Positions 35,832 to 45,621 of a DNA stretch of 64,000 nucleotides are shown piece by piece (within the stretch, counting starts at the first letter, position 1; each line of letters opens with the position of its first letter). A model generated the notes under the pieces. It saw nothing but the letters and a program-made list of their open reading frames with translations, was not told the origin of the DNA and searched no databases. The DNA is taken from the NCBI GenBank assembly GCA_937883785.1, contig CALGDE010000109.1, positions 33,509-97,508 of the forward strand, read 5' to 3'. The stretch comes from an uncultured cyanobacterium. Lineage in GTDB: Bacteria > Cyanobacteriota > Cyanobacteriia > CACIAM-69d. The translations under genes and the position numbers were made by a program.

Positions 35832-36500
35832 ATGACACAAATGATTTCCGCTCGCACTATTGAACTGTATAGCTTGCAGGAAAAATTCGGATTGGAGCGA
35901 TGCCATGACCTCGACTTTTTCCCAGAATGGCAGCGGGATTTATTGCCCATTGATAAGGCAGATCGAGAAACCCTCGACGCCATCAAAACCGAATTTAATT
36001 ACTTATCCAACCGCCCCGTTCTTGAAGCAATGGTCAAAATGGTCATTGTTTCCCCCTTGCTCAGGCTTGCCGGTTTCTATCGCCCGCCGTTCTTTATGGC
36101 AGCGGAAAAGGAAATTCGCATCACCTCAACGGACGACGATCTAGAAATTGTGGGACGCCTTGACCTGCTGGTGTTCTCCCCAGAATTTTGGCTGCTGTGC
36201 ATTGAAACCAAAAGCGTTCAATATTCCATCGAAGTGGGAATCCCCCAAGTACTCACCTATATGTTGGGCATGATGGAGCATCAACAACAAGGCTACGGCA
36301 TGGTCACCAACGGCACCGACTTTATCTTCGTGAAATGCGATCGCGGCACCGACACCATCCCACCCCGCTATGCCCTATCTGACGGCTATTCCCTGCGCAA
36401 ACAGAAAAACGAACTTATCAACGTGCTGCAAATTTTGCGCGCTCTAGCCCAACGGATGATCGCCACTTCCCAAACACCCACCAAATCACCTAATTCTTAG
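35832..36500 (+). CDS. PD-(D/E)XK nuclease-like protein (HsdR N-terminal-like)
   Basis: A 222-residue protein resembling the stand-alone HsdR N-terminal-like proteins of cyanobacteria. The likely catalytic residues are the aspartate of GRLDLLVF and the E and K of IETKS in the following strand, preceded by the acidic EKEIRIT. No motor or specificity domain is present, so this is not a complete restriction enzyme; it may act on its own or be domesticated. It converges with the Uma2 gene and their stop codons overlap by four bases. Confidence 0.7.
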   Translation: MTQMISARTIELYSLQEKFGLERCHDLDFFPEWQRDLLPIDKADRETLDAIKTEFNYLSNRPVLEAMVKMVIVSPLLRLAGFYRPPFFMAAEKEIRITSTDDDLEIVGRLDLLVFSPEFWLLCIETKSVQYSIEVGIPQVLTYMLGMMEHQQQGYGMVTNGTDFIFVKCDRGTDTIPPRYALSDGYSLRKQKNELINVLQILRALAQRMIATSQTPTKSPNS

Positions 36501-37089
36501 ACCGTTTCTAGCTCAACCTTGTTGTACAAATCCGCTAATTGAATTTCTACCGGTTTGTCATCAATAGCGATCGCCCCCAAGGTCAAAACCCCATCCAGCC
36601 CCATCACATCTCGCAATAACCAACCCTCCGGCGATCGCACCCAATGATTCACCCGCGCCATGTCCTGCTCAATGGTTAGATATTCCATCAGCGTCGGGAT
36701 CGTTCGATAAGCCGTAAACTTATCCCCCAAATCATTGCCCCGCGTCGACTGCGACAACACCTCCGCCACCAACACCGGATTCACCACCGTATCCGCCCGC
36801 CCCGGCTTCAACTCCAACGGTTCCTGAATCACCATCACATCGGGATAGACAAGCGATTCGCCTCAGGAATCCAAAGCCGCTGGTCAGTGATATACGCCTG
36901 ATAAGGATGCCGCCGAAACAAAAAATTCAAAATTGCGAAGAAATTGCCGGCAATGATGTTGTGAGATGGCAAAGCACTGGGCATTTCAACCACTTCTCCA
37001 TTGCAAAACTCATGGCGCACTTCCGCCTCTGTTTCCAGCTCAAAATATTCGTCTTCGGAAACAGCTTGGCGAGCAGCGATCGCAACCAT
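36497..37089 (-). pseudogene. Uma2-family nuclease gene with a frameshift
   Basis: The N-terminal half (from ATG 37089, AARQAVSEDEYFELE and HEFCNGEVVEMP) and the C-terminal half (VNPVLVAEVLSQSTRGNDLGDKF) lie in different frames joined near 36850. Loss of one base between TTG and TATCCC would explain it, since the shifted frame restores YPDVMVIQE, which contains the catalytic aspartate. Uma2 proteins are PD-(D/E)XK enzymes abundant in cyanobacteria. It is probably inactive; a sequencing error or programmed shift is possible. Confidence 0.8.
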
Positions 37090-37179
37090 GGCTATCTCTC
37101 CCATACATTCTCCACGGGCTTTAGTTCTGACATTGTAGATGAAGCCAGATTTCAAGGTTGACCGGGCGCGCAACAATGT

Positions 37180-37277
37180 ACCAATTCCACAGTGCATGGA
37201 GTTCGTGGAGATATGGCTCATTTGATCCGCCAAGCCAGCTTTTTCAACCGCTGCAACCGACAGCTCAACGCCTTTTT
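37180..37277 (-). pseudogene. pgk: Relic of the pgk 3' end (Q)
   Basis: Three colinear segments of the pgk locus joined by deletion: ACC.ATTCCACAGTGCA (equals 39156-39172, downstream flank), a 49-bp segment (37206-37254) nearly identical to 39291-39339, and CAGCTCAACGCC-TTTTT (equals 39629-39645). The frame ADQMSHIST of PGK is retained in it. Confidence 0.8.
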
Positions 37278-37296
37278 TCTGCGCTACGAAGGCAAG

Positions 37297-38985
37297 CTAC
37301 TCTTCAGAAGAACGCTTCAGATCAAACGGAATTTCGATTATAAAGCGGGTTCCTTCACCATCAGAAGATTGGCATTGGAGAGTTCCGTCATGCTTTTCAG
37401 TAATGATTTTATAACTGATGGACATCCCCAAACCTGTCCCCTCACCAACAGGTTTTGTGGTGAAGAACGGATCAAAAATCTGCTGACGGATTGTTTCTGG
37501 AATCCCTGGCCCATTATCCTCAATGCAAACCTTCACTCGATCAGTTCCAGCCCGCTGAGTTTGAATTCTGATAACACTAGGATTTTTCTTGATCGCTTCT
37601 GAGGAACGATCGCGATCGCGCTCTTCCAAAGCATCTAGTGCGTTAGCCAAAACATTCATAAATACCTGATTCAATTGCCCAGGAAAACAATTCACTAAGG
37701 GCAAGTCACCATAGTCTTTTTCAATTTCAATCCTTGGGCGTTCAGAAGTCGCTTTGATTCGATGTTCTAAAATCAACAACGTACTATCAAGTCCTTCATG
37801 AATATCCGCTTCCTTAGACCCTGCCTCATCCAAGCGAGAGAAATTTTTAAGGGAGCTTACAATCTGCTGAATACGCTTTGTCCCGACTGCCATTGAGGTC
37901 AAAATATTGAGAGAATCTTTCTGTAAAAAGTCCAGATCGATATCCTCAATTCTCTCTTCAATCTCAACGGATGTAGTGGGATAAGTCGTTTGATAAAGCT
38001 TAATTAGATCAAGCAAATTTTGAGTATTCTCAGTCAGTGGCGTAATGTTGCCATTAATAAAGTTCACCGGATTATTAATCTCATGGGCTACCCCTGCAAC
38101 CAATTGCCCAAGAGAAGACATTTTCTCGCTTTGGATTAGTTCGAGTGTTTGTCTATCAAACTTTGATTGCAACTGTTCTTTTTGAGCAACCAATGCCATA
38201 GAGCGAGACTCAATCTCTCCAGCCATATACTCAAAGGATCGGATAAGGTGCTCCACTTCCTCAACGTCTGAGCGCTTTGGAAATTCAACCTTTTCCCCCT
38301 GACCAAGTTTGAGAGCCAGCTTGGCTAAATCAGTAAGGGGCATAACCACCTTGGTATTGATTCCAATAAAACCAATCACAAGCACAACAATAACGATGAC
38401 AAATGCAGAGACATACCAAATCTGAGCCGTCACCGTTGTCGTGTTGAATTGCTGCTGTCGCTCCTCCAAAAGGCGCAACTCTTCCTCGGTAAAGTCATAA
38501 AGGATAGGACGCATATCGTCCATCAACTGCTTTCCCTCGTCACTTTTGACGAGCGCCAGAGCTTGATCTTTCTTGCCGCTTGTTGTTAGGTCAATCGTCT
38601 CTTGCAACTCCGCAAGCTTCCGTTGCATCAACACCTTGATTTTTTCTAATCGCTGCTGTTGAGCATCATTATCACGGGTTAGAAATTTAAGCCGGTTGAA
38701 TTGTTCCGTTGCCCCTCGCCGGCCAGTGTAGTAAGGCTCCAAATATGACGGCGCATCCGTCAACAGAAATCCTCGTTGCCCAGTTTCTGCGTCCACCAGC
38801 TGTGTCTCGAAATTGCTGGCGGTAGTGATTACTTCGCGGGTGTGCGTCACCCAATAGTTATCTTCTGAAGCCTGTTTTTCTCCGGCGATAAACACCACCA
38901 AACTGATCACGCTAATCAGCGTCATCGCCAGGAAAAATATCCTGTAAATACTTGTAATCGTTCTTTTTCTTCTTGTTCGGCGCAT
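37297..38985 (-). CDS. CHASE3 sensor histidine kinase
   Basis: From ATG 38985, 562 residues. Membrane helices at about 14-34 and 187-208 enclose a CHASE3 sensor domain (VDAETGQRGFLLT is the hallmark). A HAMP-like linker follows, then HisKA with VAGVAHEINNP (His about 301), HATPase_c with NVLANALDAL, EDNGPGI and GEGTGLGMSI. No regulator gene adjoins. The stop codon lies 20 bp from pgk relic Q, and the gene sits between that relic and intact pgk. Confidence 0.86.
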   Translation of the reverse strand: MRRTRRKRTITSIYRIFFLAMTLISVISLVVFIAGEKQASEDNYWVTHTREVITTASNFETQLVDAETGQRGFLLTDAPSYLEPYYTGRRGATEQFNRLKFLTRDNDAQQQRLEKIKVLMQRKLAELQETIDLTTSGKKDQALALVKSDEGKQLMDDMRPILYDFTEEELRLLEERQQQFNTTTVTAQIWYVSAFVIVIVVLVIGFIGINTKVVMPLTDLAKLALKLGQGEKVEFPKRSDVEEVEHLIRSFEYMAGEIESRSMALVAQKEQLQSKFDRQTLELIQSEKMSSLGQLVAGVAHEINNPVNFINGNITPLTENTQNLLDLIKLYQTTYPTTSVEIEERIEDIDLDFLQKDSLNILTSMAVGTKRIQQIVSSLKNFSRLDEAGSKEADIHEGLDSTLLILEHRIKATSERPRIEIEKDYGDLPLVNCFPGQLNQVFMNVLANALDALEERDRDRSSEAIKKNPSVIRIQTQRAGTDRVKVCIEDNGPGIPETIRQQIFDPFFTTKPVGEGTGLGMSISYKIITEKHDGTLQCQSSDGEGTRFIIEIPFDLKRSSEE

Positions 38986-39216
38986 TTCCAGCAAAATTCT
39001 ACTCGTACAAAGTAAAACGCTAACTGACTGACCTAATCAGGTTTTCGTAGTAGTTCCTAAGCTTTTCCTAGCAGTTCCCAAGCTTAAGGATCAAGTCTAC
39101 AAATAATATTTCTCCATCAATGAATCACAAATCAGGAGGGGGTTCACGATAACACACCGATTCCACAGTGCACCGACTTCCTTGAGCGGTGCGTTACCAT
39201 GCCCCCCACGTTTTTC

Positions 39217-40437
39217 TTAGGCTTCGTCTAGGGCTGCGATGCCGGGGAGGACTTTACCTTCCAACAGCTCCAGGCTGGCACCACCACCGGTGGAAATGTG
39301 GCTCATTTGATCCGCCAAGCCAGCTTTTTCAACCGCTGCCACAGAGTCGCCACCACCAATAATCGTGGTTACACCCTTGGGGGTCAACTCAGCCAAGGTG
39401 GTCGCAATGCCGGTGGTACCCGCAGCGAATGCGTCGAATTCGAACACGCCCATGGGACCATTCCAGATGACGCTCTTGCAATCAGCCAAAGCCGCTTGGA
39501 ACGCTTTGATGGAGTCGGGACCAATATCCAAGCCCATCCAACCGTCGGGAATAGATTCCACTGCAACGGTTTGGGTGTCTGCATCGGGAGCAAACTTGTC
39601 CGCCAAAACCACATCGGTGGGCAACAACAGCTCAACGCCTTTTTCCTTAGCTTTCACCTGCAAAGCCTTCGCCAATTCCAGCTTGTCCTCTTCCACCAAG
39701 GAAGAACCAACGCTCAAGCCATTCGCCTTGTAAAAGGTAAAAATCATACCGCCGCCGATAAACAGCTTGTCCACCTTATCCAGCAGGGTTTCGATAACGC
39801 CAATTTTGCTGGACACCTTGGAACCACCGACGATCGCCGCCAAAGGCTTCTTAGGATTCTCGATCGCATCTTGCAAGAACTGCAATTCCTTCTCGATCAA
39901 ATAACCGGCAACGCAAGGGCTCAGGTGCTTAGTCACACCCTCGGTGGAACCATGGGCCCGGTGAGCGGTACCGAACGCATCGTTAACGTACACATCTGCA
40001 ACGGACGCCAACGCCTTAGCGAACTCAGGATCATTCTTCTCCTCGCCGGGGTTGAAGCGCGCATTTTCTAGCAACACCACGTCGCCATTGGACATCGCGC
40101 CCACCTTCGCCGCCACATCATCACCAATGCAATCGTCGGTTTTTGTGACCGCCTTTCCCAGCAACTCTGACAGGCGAGCCGCCACAGGAGTGAGACGCAT
40201 GGAGTCCACAACCTGACCTTTGGGGCGACCAAAGTGGCTGACCAGGATAACTTTTGCATCCTTTTCGATGAGGTCCTTGATGGTAGGTAAAGCCGCCCGG
40301 ATCCGGGTATCGTCAGTGATGGCACCGCTGTCATCGAGGGGCACGTTAAAGTCCACCCGCACGAGCACGCGCTTACCGGCAACATCAGAGGCTGACAAAT
40401 TTGCTAAAGTTTTTTTGGACACAGATCGAGTCTCCAT
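39217..40437 (-). CDS. pgk: Phosphoglycerate kinase
   Basis: From ATG 40437, 406 residues, the usual length. Markers are [11 protein letters not shown] near the N terminus, SHFGRPKG, the substrate-binding arginines, and the nucleotide-binding [13 protein letters not shown] near the C terminus. It catalyses ATP formation from 1,3-bisphosphoglycerate in glycolysis and the reverse in the Calvin cycle. It is divergent from usp with 36 bp between starts, so both promoters overlap. Fragments of its 3' end recur at 35711 and 37180. Confidence 0.95.
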   Translation of the reverse strand: METRSVSKKTLANLSASDVAGKRVLVRVDFNVPLDDSGAITDDTRIRAALPTIKDLIEKDAKVILVSHFGRPKGQVVDSMRLTPVAARLSELLGKAVTKTDDCIGDDVAAKVGAMSNGDVVLLENARFNPGEEKNDPEFAKALASVADVYVNDAFGTAHRAHGSTEGVTKHLSPCVAGYLIEKELQFLQDAIENPKKPLAAIVGGSKVSSKIGVIETLLDKVDKLFIGGGMIFTFYKANGLSVGSSLVEEDKLELAKALQVKAKEKGVELLLPTDVVLADKFAPDADTQTVAVESIPDGWMGLDIGPDSIKAFQAALADCKSVIWNGPMGVFEFDAFAAGTTGIATTLAELTPKGVTTIIGGGDSVAAVEKAGLADQMSHISTGGGASLELLEGKVLPGIAALDEA

Positions 40438-40473
40438 ATAATGCGTCTTGTGGACCTTATTGTCCCTTAAATC

Positions 40474-40863
40474 ATGTTCAAAACCGTCCTGTTTGCCATA
40501 GATCGCTCCCAAGAATCAGTGGAAGCAGCATCAAAAGTTATCGAACTGGTAAAAACCCATAACAGTAGCTTGATCGTGTTATCCGTTGTGGCGGAATCGG
40601 ATAATCCAGATGCGGCCCATAAGGCGACGAGCGAGCTGTTGGATAGTGCGAATCAGATGTTCTCTGACAAGGGAATTGAAGCGCGGGCGATCGAACGGGA
40701 AGGAAAGCCATCGTTTACCATTTGCGACGTGGCGGACGAAATGGAAGCCGACCTCATTGTGATGGGCTGCAAAGGAATGGACCTAGCCCATGAAGGGGAA
40801 GGCAAAAGCACCAGTCACCGCGTAATCGACCTATCCCCCTGCCCCGTCCTGTTAATTCCTTAA
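40474..40863 (+). CDS. Universal stress protein (UspA family)
   Basis: A 129-residue UspA-like protein with the ATP-type loop [11 protein letters not shown] and the end pattern [16 protein letters not shown]. The first strand is [12 protein letters not shown]. Role in stress survival is inferred from family. It starts 36 bp from pgk and ends at an inverted repeat. Confidence 0.88.
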   Translation: MFKTVLFAIDRSQESVEAASKVIELVKTHNSSLIVLSVVAESDNPDAAHKATSELLDSANQMFSDKGIEARAIEREGKPSFTICDVADEMEADLIVMGCKGMDLAHEGEGKSTSHRVIDLSPCPVLLIP

Positions 40864-40871
40864 AACGCAAA

Positions 40872-40991
40872 GCCCCCCTTATCAAGGGGGGTATGGGGGG
40901 ATCCTAAGAAATTAAGCGTATCAACAAGAGATTTTGGCTGCGGGAGAGATGGTATGGATCCCCCCTCGGTCCCCTCTTAACAAGGGGGGAA
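40872..40991. repeat. Inverted-repeat element between usp and hisA
   Basis: Two arms, 40872-40904 and 40956-40991, are largely reverse complements. Each contains a stem of its own (CCCCCCTTatcAAGGGGGG and CCCCTCTTaacAAGGGGGG) and a GGGGGGATCC/GGATCCCCCC block. It separates two convergent genes and may terminate transcription in both directions. Weaker relatives are at 29443-29465 and 53688-53719. Confidence 0.75.
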
Positions 40992-41001
40992 GTGGGATTT
41001 T

Positions 41002-41784
41002 TTAGGCGAGGTTGCTTGAATCTAGGTCCAGGGGAATATCCTGTAGACGCCCTGGACCAACCGCCTGAATCGCCTCCTTCAAATCGATCGCCCCAGAATA
41101 AAGCGCCTTACCAATAATCGCCCCCGTCACCCCAACGGACTCGATCGCCAATAAGCTCAATAAATCCGCAACGGAACTAACCCCGCCCGACGCAATCACC
41201 GGGACACTTACCGCCTCCGCCATTTCCCGTAGCGCTGGCTTGTTGGGCCCCGTCATCGTGCCATCGCGACTAATATCGGTATAAACGATCGCCGCCGCCT
41301 GCCAAGCCTCCGCCTTCTTCGCCAAATCCACCGCCCGAATCGTCGATGTTTCCAACCAGCCCCGGGTGGCCACATTGCCATCGCGAGCATCGATGCCGAT
41401 TACCACCTGCCCCGGAAATTCTGAGCACCAGTTCGCAACCTTGTCCGGCTGCTCCACGGCGACGGTTCCTACAATCACGCGGGAGACACCAAGGTCCAGC
41501 AATTGGGCGATGCGATCGCGGGACCGCACCCCGCCGCCCACCTGGATGGACACGCCTTTGGGGGCCGCAGCTTTGGCGATCGCCTCAATAGCCGGAAGGT
41601 TGGTAAGTTCGCCTTTTTTTGCACCGTCCAGATCCACCAGGTGGAGCCACTGGGTGCCAGCATCTAGCCATTGGATCGCGGCGATCGCGGGGTCATCGTA
41701 AAACGTTTCCGCCTGGTCATAATCCCCCTGAAACAGACGCACACAACGGCCGCCCAACAAATCGATCGCCGGCAAAATATCCAT
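41002..41784 (-). CDS. hisA: HisA, ProFAR isomerase (histidine biosynthesis)
   Basis: From ATG 41784, 260 residues, a (beta/alpha)8 enzyme. The first catalytic aspartate is in [12 protein letters not shown] and the second in IGIDARDG; phosphate-binding loops GGGVRS and ASGGVSS are present. It catalyses the fourth step of histidine synthesis. AAGGA five bases upstream supports this start over the longer one at 41805. It is 42 bp downstream of prs, whose product PRPP feeds this pathway. Confidence 0.93.
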   Translation of the reverse strand: MDILPAIDLLGGRCVRLFQGDYDQAETFYDDPAIAAIQWLDAGTQWLHLVDLDGAKKGELTNLPAIEAIAKAAAPKGVSIQVGGGVRSRDRIAQLLDLGVSRVIVGTVAVEQPDKVANWCSEFPGQVVIGIDARDGNVATRGWLETSTIRAVDLAKKAEAWQAAAIVYTDISRDGTMTGPNKPALREMAEAVSVPVIASGGVSSVADLLSLLAIESVGVTGAIIGKALYSGAIDLKEAIQAVGPGRLQDIPLDLDSSNLA

Positions 41785-41826
41785 AAGGTCCTTGGAAGTC
41801 ATCAAAATCTTCGTCGAAGAAGCAGT

Positions 41827-42843
41827 TTAGCTGAACATGCTGCTAACGGACGAATCTTCGTGAATACGCCAAATGGTTTCGCCAATCACGTTCGCCACCG
41901 ACAACACCGTTAACTGATCAAACCGATGGTGCTCCGGCACAGGGATCGTATTGGTAACAATCACTTCCTCAAACAAGCCGCTGGCTAAGCGCTCCGTTGC
42001 TGGAGGGGAAAACACTGCGTGGGTGGCGCAAGCATAAACTGCCTTGGCTCCCTGGGCCCGTAACAACCGTGCTCCCTCCGTCAAAGTGCCGCCCGTATCG
42101 ATGATGTCGTCAACGATTACAGCCGTCTTGCCACGCACATCACCAATAATGTTCAACACCTCCGCCACGTTATGGGCTTGGCGGCGCTTATCAATAATGG
42201 CCAACGGGGCATCGTGCAGCTTTTTGGCGAAGGCACGGGCTCGCACCACGCCGCCCACATCAGGGGACACCACCACCAGGTCGTCAAAATTCTTGTTGTC
42301 TAAATACTCCAGCAATACCGGAGCGCCAAACACGTGGTCCAGAGGAATATCAAAATAGCCCTGAATTTGCGCCGAATGTAGGTCCATCGCCAACACCCGA
42401 TCCGCGCCAGCTTTAGTGACAACGTTAGCCACCAGCTTAGCGGTGATGGACTCTCGCCCAGCGGTTTTGCGATCGGCGCGAGCGTAGCCGTAATAGGGGA
42501 TAACCGCCGTAATTTGCCGGGCTGAGGCGCGACGACAGGCGTCAATCATGATCATCAGTTCCATTAGATGATCATTGACCGGGCGGCATACGGGCTGGAT
42601 GAGATACACATCACAGCCGCGAATTGATTCTTGAATTTGTACGTACAGCTCACCATCGGCGAACTTTTTACGCACCATTGGTCCCGTTTGCAGCCCTAAG
42701 TAACGAGCAACTTCTTCGGCCAGAGTGACATTGGAGGAGCCGGAAAAGATACGCAGGCGGCCGTTCTTTGCCACCCTCGGAGGCGATGACGGGATCGGAG
42801 AAGTTGCAGAGCAAATCACGGTAGACCCTCGAGGCATATTCAT
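41827..42843 (-). CDS. prs: Ribose-phosphate pyrophosphokinase
   Basis: From ATG 42843, 338 residues. It makes PRPP from ribose 5-phosphate and ATP. Markers are the flexible-loop HDAPLAIIDKRR, RQAHNVAEV and the PRPP-binding loop VIVDDIIDTGGT. An open frame extends 62 codons upstream to 43029, but that part is unlike the family. ATG at 42837 is also possible. It forms a likely unit with hisA. Confidence 0.93.
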   Translation of the reverse strand: MNMPRGSTVICSATSPIPSSPPRVAKNGRLRIFSGSSNVTLAEEVARYLGLQTGPMVRKKFADGELYVQIQESIRGCDVYLIQPVCRPVNDHLMELMIMIDACRRASARQITAVIPYYGYARADRKTAGRESITAKLVANVVTKAGADRVLAMDLHSAQIQGYFDIPLDHVFGAPVLLEYLDNKNFDDLVVVSPDVGGVVRARAFAKKLHDAPLAIIDKRRQAHNVAEVLNIIGDVRGKTAVIVDDIIDTGGTLTEGARLLRAQGAKAVYACATHAVFSPPATERLASGLFEEVIVTNTIPVPEHHRFDQLTVLSVANVIGETIWRIHEDSSVSSMFS

Positions 42844-43547
42844 GGCAATCTTAACACTATCTTTTGATTTTCTTTGGACTCTCTTTAGAGCGGGCATTTG
42901 GGTGGTTGTCTTAGTGGGCGGCTGTTTAAGCCCAGAAGTGGGTAGTGGGTTAGGAAACCGTCCAGTGAATAATTTTGATGGATGGTTACGGCGAAAAGGA
43001 TGAGACTTTAACGGTGCCCAAGGGGGCAAAAACAGTTTTTTAGGATCTGCTTTTTAGGGACAGAAATGGATGGGCGATCGCCCTGGACGAAAAGGTGGAC
43101 AGTTGGCGCCTCGGAAACAATCTGTCCCCAGCCACAATGGCGTTTAAAGGCGATCAGATAGCATTAAAAGTGCTTCAAGAGCTGTGTTTACGGACTTAGA
43201 AGCAATTGTTAAGGACGGTTTATTTTCAATCTGTTACTTTTCACCCCATTAGCCGGGATGTCAGCCCCTAGGTCACTTTGGCACGGTTACCCTATTGCTA
43301 CTGGTTCTATACCTTTATTTTTTAAGCTGCCGCCCTGTTTTGCGGTTACCGGCAATGTCGTCCATTGCCACACTGTCCATTTCCCTAACCAGCCACTGCC
43401 GTGACCTGTTTCATTTCCTGCGCTATTCCTTCCGCCTGTGGCAGCTTGGAGCTATCCGCTAGTTCATAAACTAGCCGTGCAAAACTAGCCGCGCACTTGG
43501 ACATCTTTAGACACTTATATTTAGAGATCACTTTTTAAGCTGAACCT
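42844..43547. other. 700-bp divergent intergenic region
   Basis: No gene supported. Visible structure: a palindrome CTAGTTCATAAACTAG (43459-43474) followed by two adjacent near-copies of AAACTAGCCGtGC, and two copies of TTTTTAGG near 43035-43055. The sequence GATGTCAGCCCCTAG near 43258 resembles one end of the MITE-like repeat, but no partner end was found. Promoters for prs (minus) and the kinase (plus) should lie here. Confidence 0.4.
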
Positions 43548-45548
43548 ATGCAACCGCCGCTATCTGATGGAACTGTCTTACAAAATCGCTATCGCTTGGT
43601 GGGGATTTTGGGTCAAGGGGGCTTCGGTCGAACCTATTTGGCTGAGGACCAAGGTCGCTTTAATGAGCGCTGCGCACTGAAGGAATTTATGCCCCCTGCC
43701 AATTCCTATGCGTCGGATAAGGGGCGTGAGCTATTTCGGCGAGAGGCGTCGGTTTTATATCAAATCAACCATCCGCAAATTCCTCGGTTCCAAGCCACTT
43801 TCGAAGATGAGGACCGGGTGTTTCTGGTGCAGGATTTTGTGGAGGGATCCACCTACCGCCAGCTACTGACCCAGCGATCGCAACAGGGGGAAGTATTTAC
43901 GGATTCCGAGGTGCAGCACCTGCTGGAGCAACTGTTGCCAGTGTTGAGCTATCTCCATGGTTTAGGCATTGTTCACCGGGATATTGCACCGGACAATATT
44001 ATTTTGCGGGAGCGCGATCGCCTGCCGGTGCTGATTGATTTTGGGGTAGTGAAAGAGCTTGCCAGCCGCATCTACGACTCTGAAGCAACGGTGGTTCAGG
44101 CGACAACGGTGGGCAAAAGCGGTTTTTCCCCCAGTGAGCAAATCCAGTCAGGACGGGCATATCCCAGCAGCGATCTGTACGCTCTGGCAGCGACGGCGGT
44201 GGTATTGCTGACGGGACGAGAGCCCCAGGCGCTATTTGATGATCGGGAGCTGCGGTGGAACTGGCGACCTTACGCCCAGGTATCACCAGAGTTGGCCACG
44301 GTATTGGATACGATGCTGAGCCATCAGCCAGGACAGCGCTATGCCTCAGCCAATGAAGCATTGCGAGCGCTGCAAGAGGGCGGCTCAGCGGATCCCATGC
44401 CCCCCGCAGGCGCAGCACCGGTGCCCCAAACGCCAGCAGGTTATCCAGTGCCCCAAACGGCGCCGCGATCGCCCGTTGGACAGTCTCCCAAGTCCTCAAT
44501 GAAAACCGTGGCTATTGGTCGAGCTGCGCCAGTTACGGAAGCCGTTGATCGATCTGGCGGCTACCGCGACGATATCCCTCGAGCTGCCGATGATGACAAG
44601 GATGCGCGCTCCCTGTGGGACGATCCGCTAGCGGTGGTTTTGACGGGCATTGGCTTGGTGCTGGTCACCGGCTTTGCGTCCTGGGCGCTGGTAAATTGGC
44701 TGTTGCGCCCTCGTGAAGAAACCCCCGTTGCGGAGCCCGCTCCCACAGAGCTTGCCTCCCCAACGCCAACGCCTACAACCACCCCATCAGCAACGCCCAC
44801 CCCCACGCCGTCAGCAACACCTGAAGTCTTTACCCAGCCTTTAAACCTGCGCGTTGGCATTCCCCTACAGGACCAGGGCACCCTTAGGGAAAATCAGGTG
44901 CTCACCTATCGCTTATATGGGGAGCAGGGACAGGAATTAGATGTTCGTCTGGGGGATGCCCCTGGCGTAGCGGCCACATTGACGGGCCCCGGCGGCAGTC
45001 CCATGAGCGACGGATCCATTAACTTCCGGCGGTGGCGTGGCGAACTCCCTGCCACGGGCACCTACGAAATTGCCCTGCGAACTATTCCCGGTCTTGACCA
45101 GGCGAACTTTACCATTCTGACCCAGCTTAGAGCCCGCCGCCCAGAATCGACGCCACTCCCCAGCCCTGATGCCACCGTGACGCCCACCCCGTCGGTAACG
45201 CCCACGCCAATACCCGAACCCACACCTTCTCCAACGCCGCCGCCCACCCCCACGCCTTCTCCTACGCCGACAGCTCCCCCCCAAAACCGCAGCTTCCAAG
45301 GGGTTGTGAAGCCCACCCAGTCGGAAACGCGATCGCTAACGGTGCAGCCGAACCAAAGGGTGCAGGTAACTTTTAACTCCCCAGCTGCCCGTCTAAATGC
45401 TTTCGGTCCCGACGGCTCCCAAATTCCCACGGTTACTAACCGACGGGACGGCACCGTCAGCTTCCTGGCTCCGGCCGCGGGCACTTACGAGTTTGAAATC
45501 AAAACCGAAGTGGAAACCGAATTTAATTTGCGAATCGCCGTGCGATAA
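43548..45548 (+). CDS. Ser/Thr protein kinase with C-terminal PPC-like modules
   Basis: A 666-residue protein. Kinase domain at about 14-275: GQGGFGRTY, Lys45 in ALKEF, catalytic loop HRDIAPDN (Asp145), DFG at 164. A membrane helix lies at about 360-382, followed by a Thr/Pro-rich linker, a first pre-peptidase-like beta module (about 435-525), a second Pro-rich linker (530-575) and a second module (580-666). The kinase would be cytoplasmic and the modules outside. The lysine of the usual HRDxKxxN is Ala here, as in some bacterial kinases of the KEFMP group. Monocistronic. Confidence 0.88.
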   Translation: MQPPLSDGTVLQNRYRLVGILGQGGFGRTYLAEDQGRFNERCALKEFMPPANSYASDKGRELFRREASVLYQINHPQIPRFQATFEDEDRVFLVQDFVEGSTYRQLLTQRSQQGEVFTDSEVQHLLEQLLPVLSYLHGLGIVHRDIAPDNIILRERDRLPVLIDFGVVKELASRIYDSEATVVQATTVGKSGFSPSEQIQSGRAYPSSDLYALAATAVVLLTGREPQALFDDRELRWNWRPYAQVSPELATVLDTMLSHQPGQRYASANEALRALQEGGSADPMPPAGAAPVPQTPAGYPVPQTAPRSPVGQSPKSSMKTVAIGRAAPVTEAVDRSGGYRDDIPRAADDDKDARSLWDDPLAVVLTGIGLVLVTGFASWALVNWLLRPREETPVAEPAPTELASPTPTPTTTPSATPTPTPSATPEVFTQPLNLRVGIPLQDQGTLRENQVLTYRLYGEQGQELDVRLGDAPGVAATLTGPGGSPMSDGSINFRRWRGELPATGTYEIALRTIPGLDQANFTILTQLRARRPESTPLPSPDATVTPTPSVTPTPIPEPTPSPTPPPTPTPSPTPTAPPQNRSFQGVVKPTQSETRSLTVQPNQRVQVTFNSPAARLNAFGPDGSQIPTVTNRRDGTVSFLAPAAGTYEFEIKTEVETEFNLRIAVR

Positions 45549-45621
45549 GGGCCAGAAAGGCGCACCACGCCAATACGCCGTGAGGTGCGCCGTAAAAAAT
45601 GCACCGTAAAAAACACCTCGT

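Noticed and set aside
42725..43003. Plus-strand frame of 92 codons overlapping prs
   Set aside because: It lies partly antisense to the conserved prs gene and has no features of its own.
43250..43270. Sequence like one end of the MITE-like repeat (GATGTCAGCCCCTAG)
   Set aside because: No partner end within 200 bp and no internal similarity, so a chance match or a very old relic.
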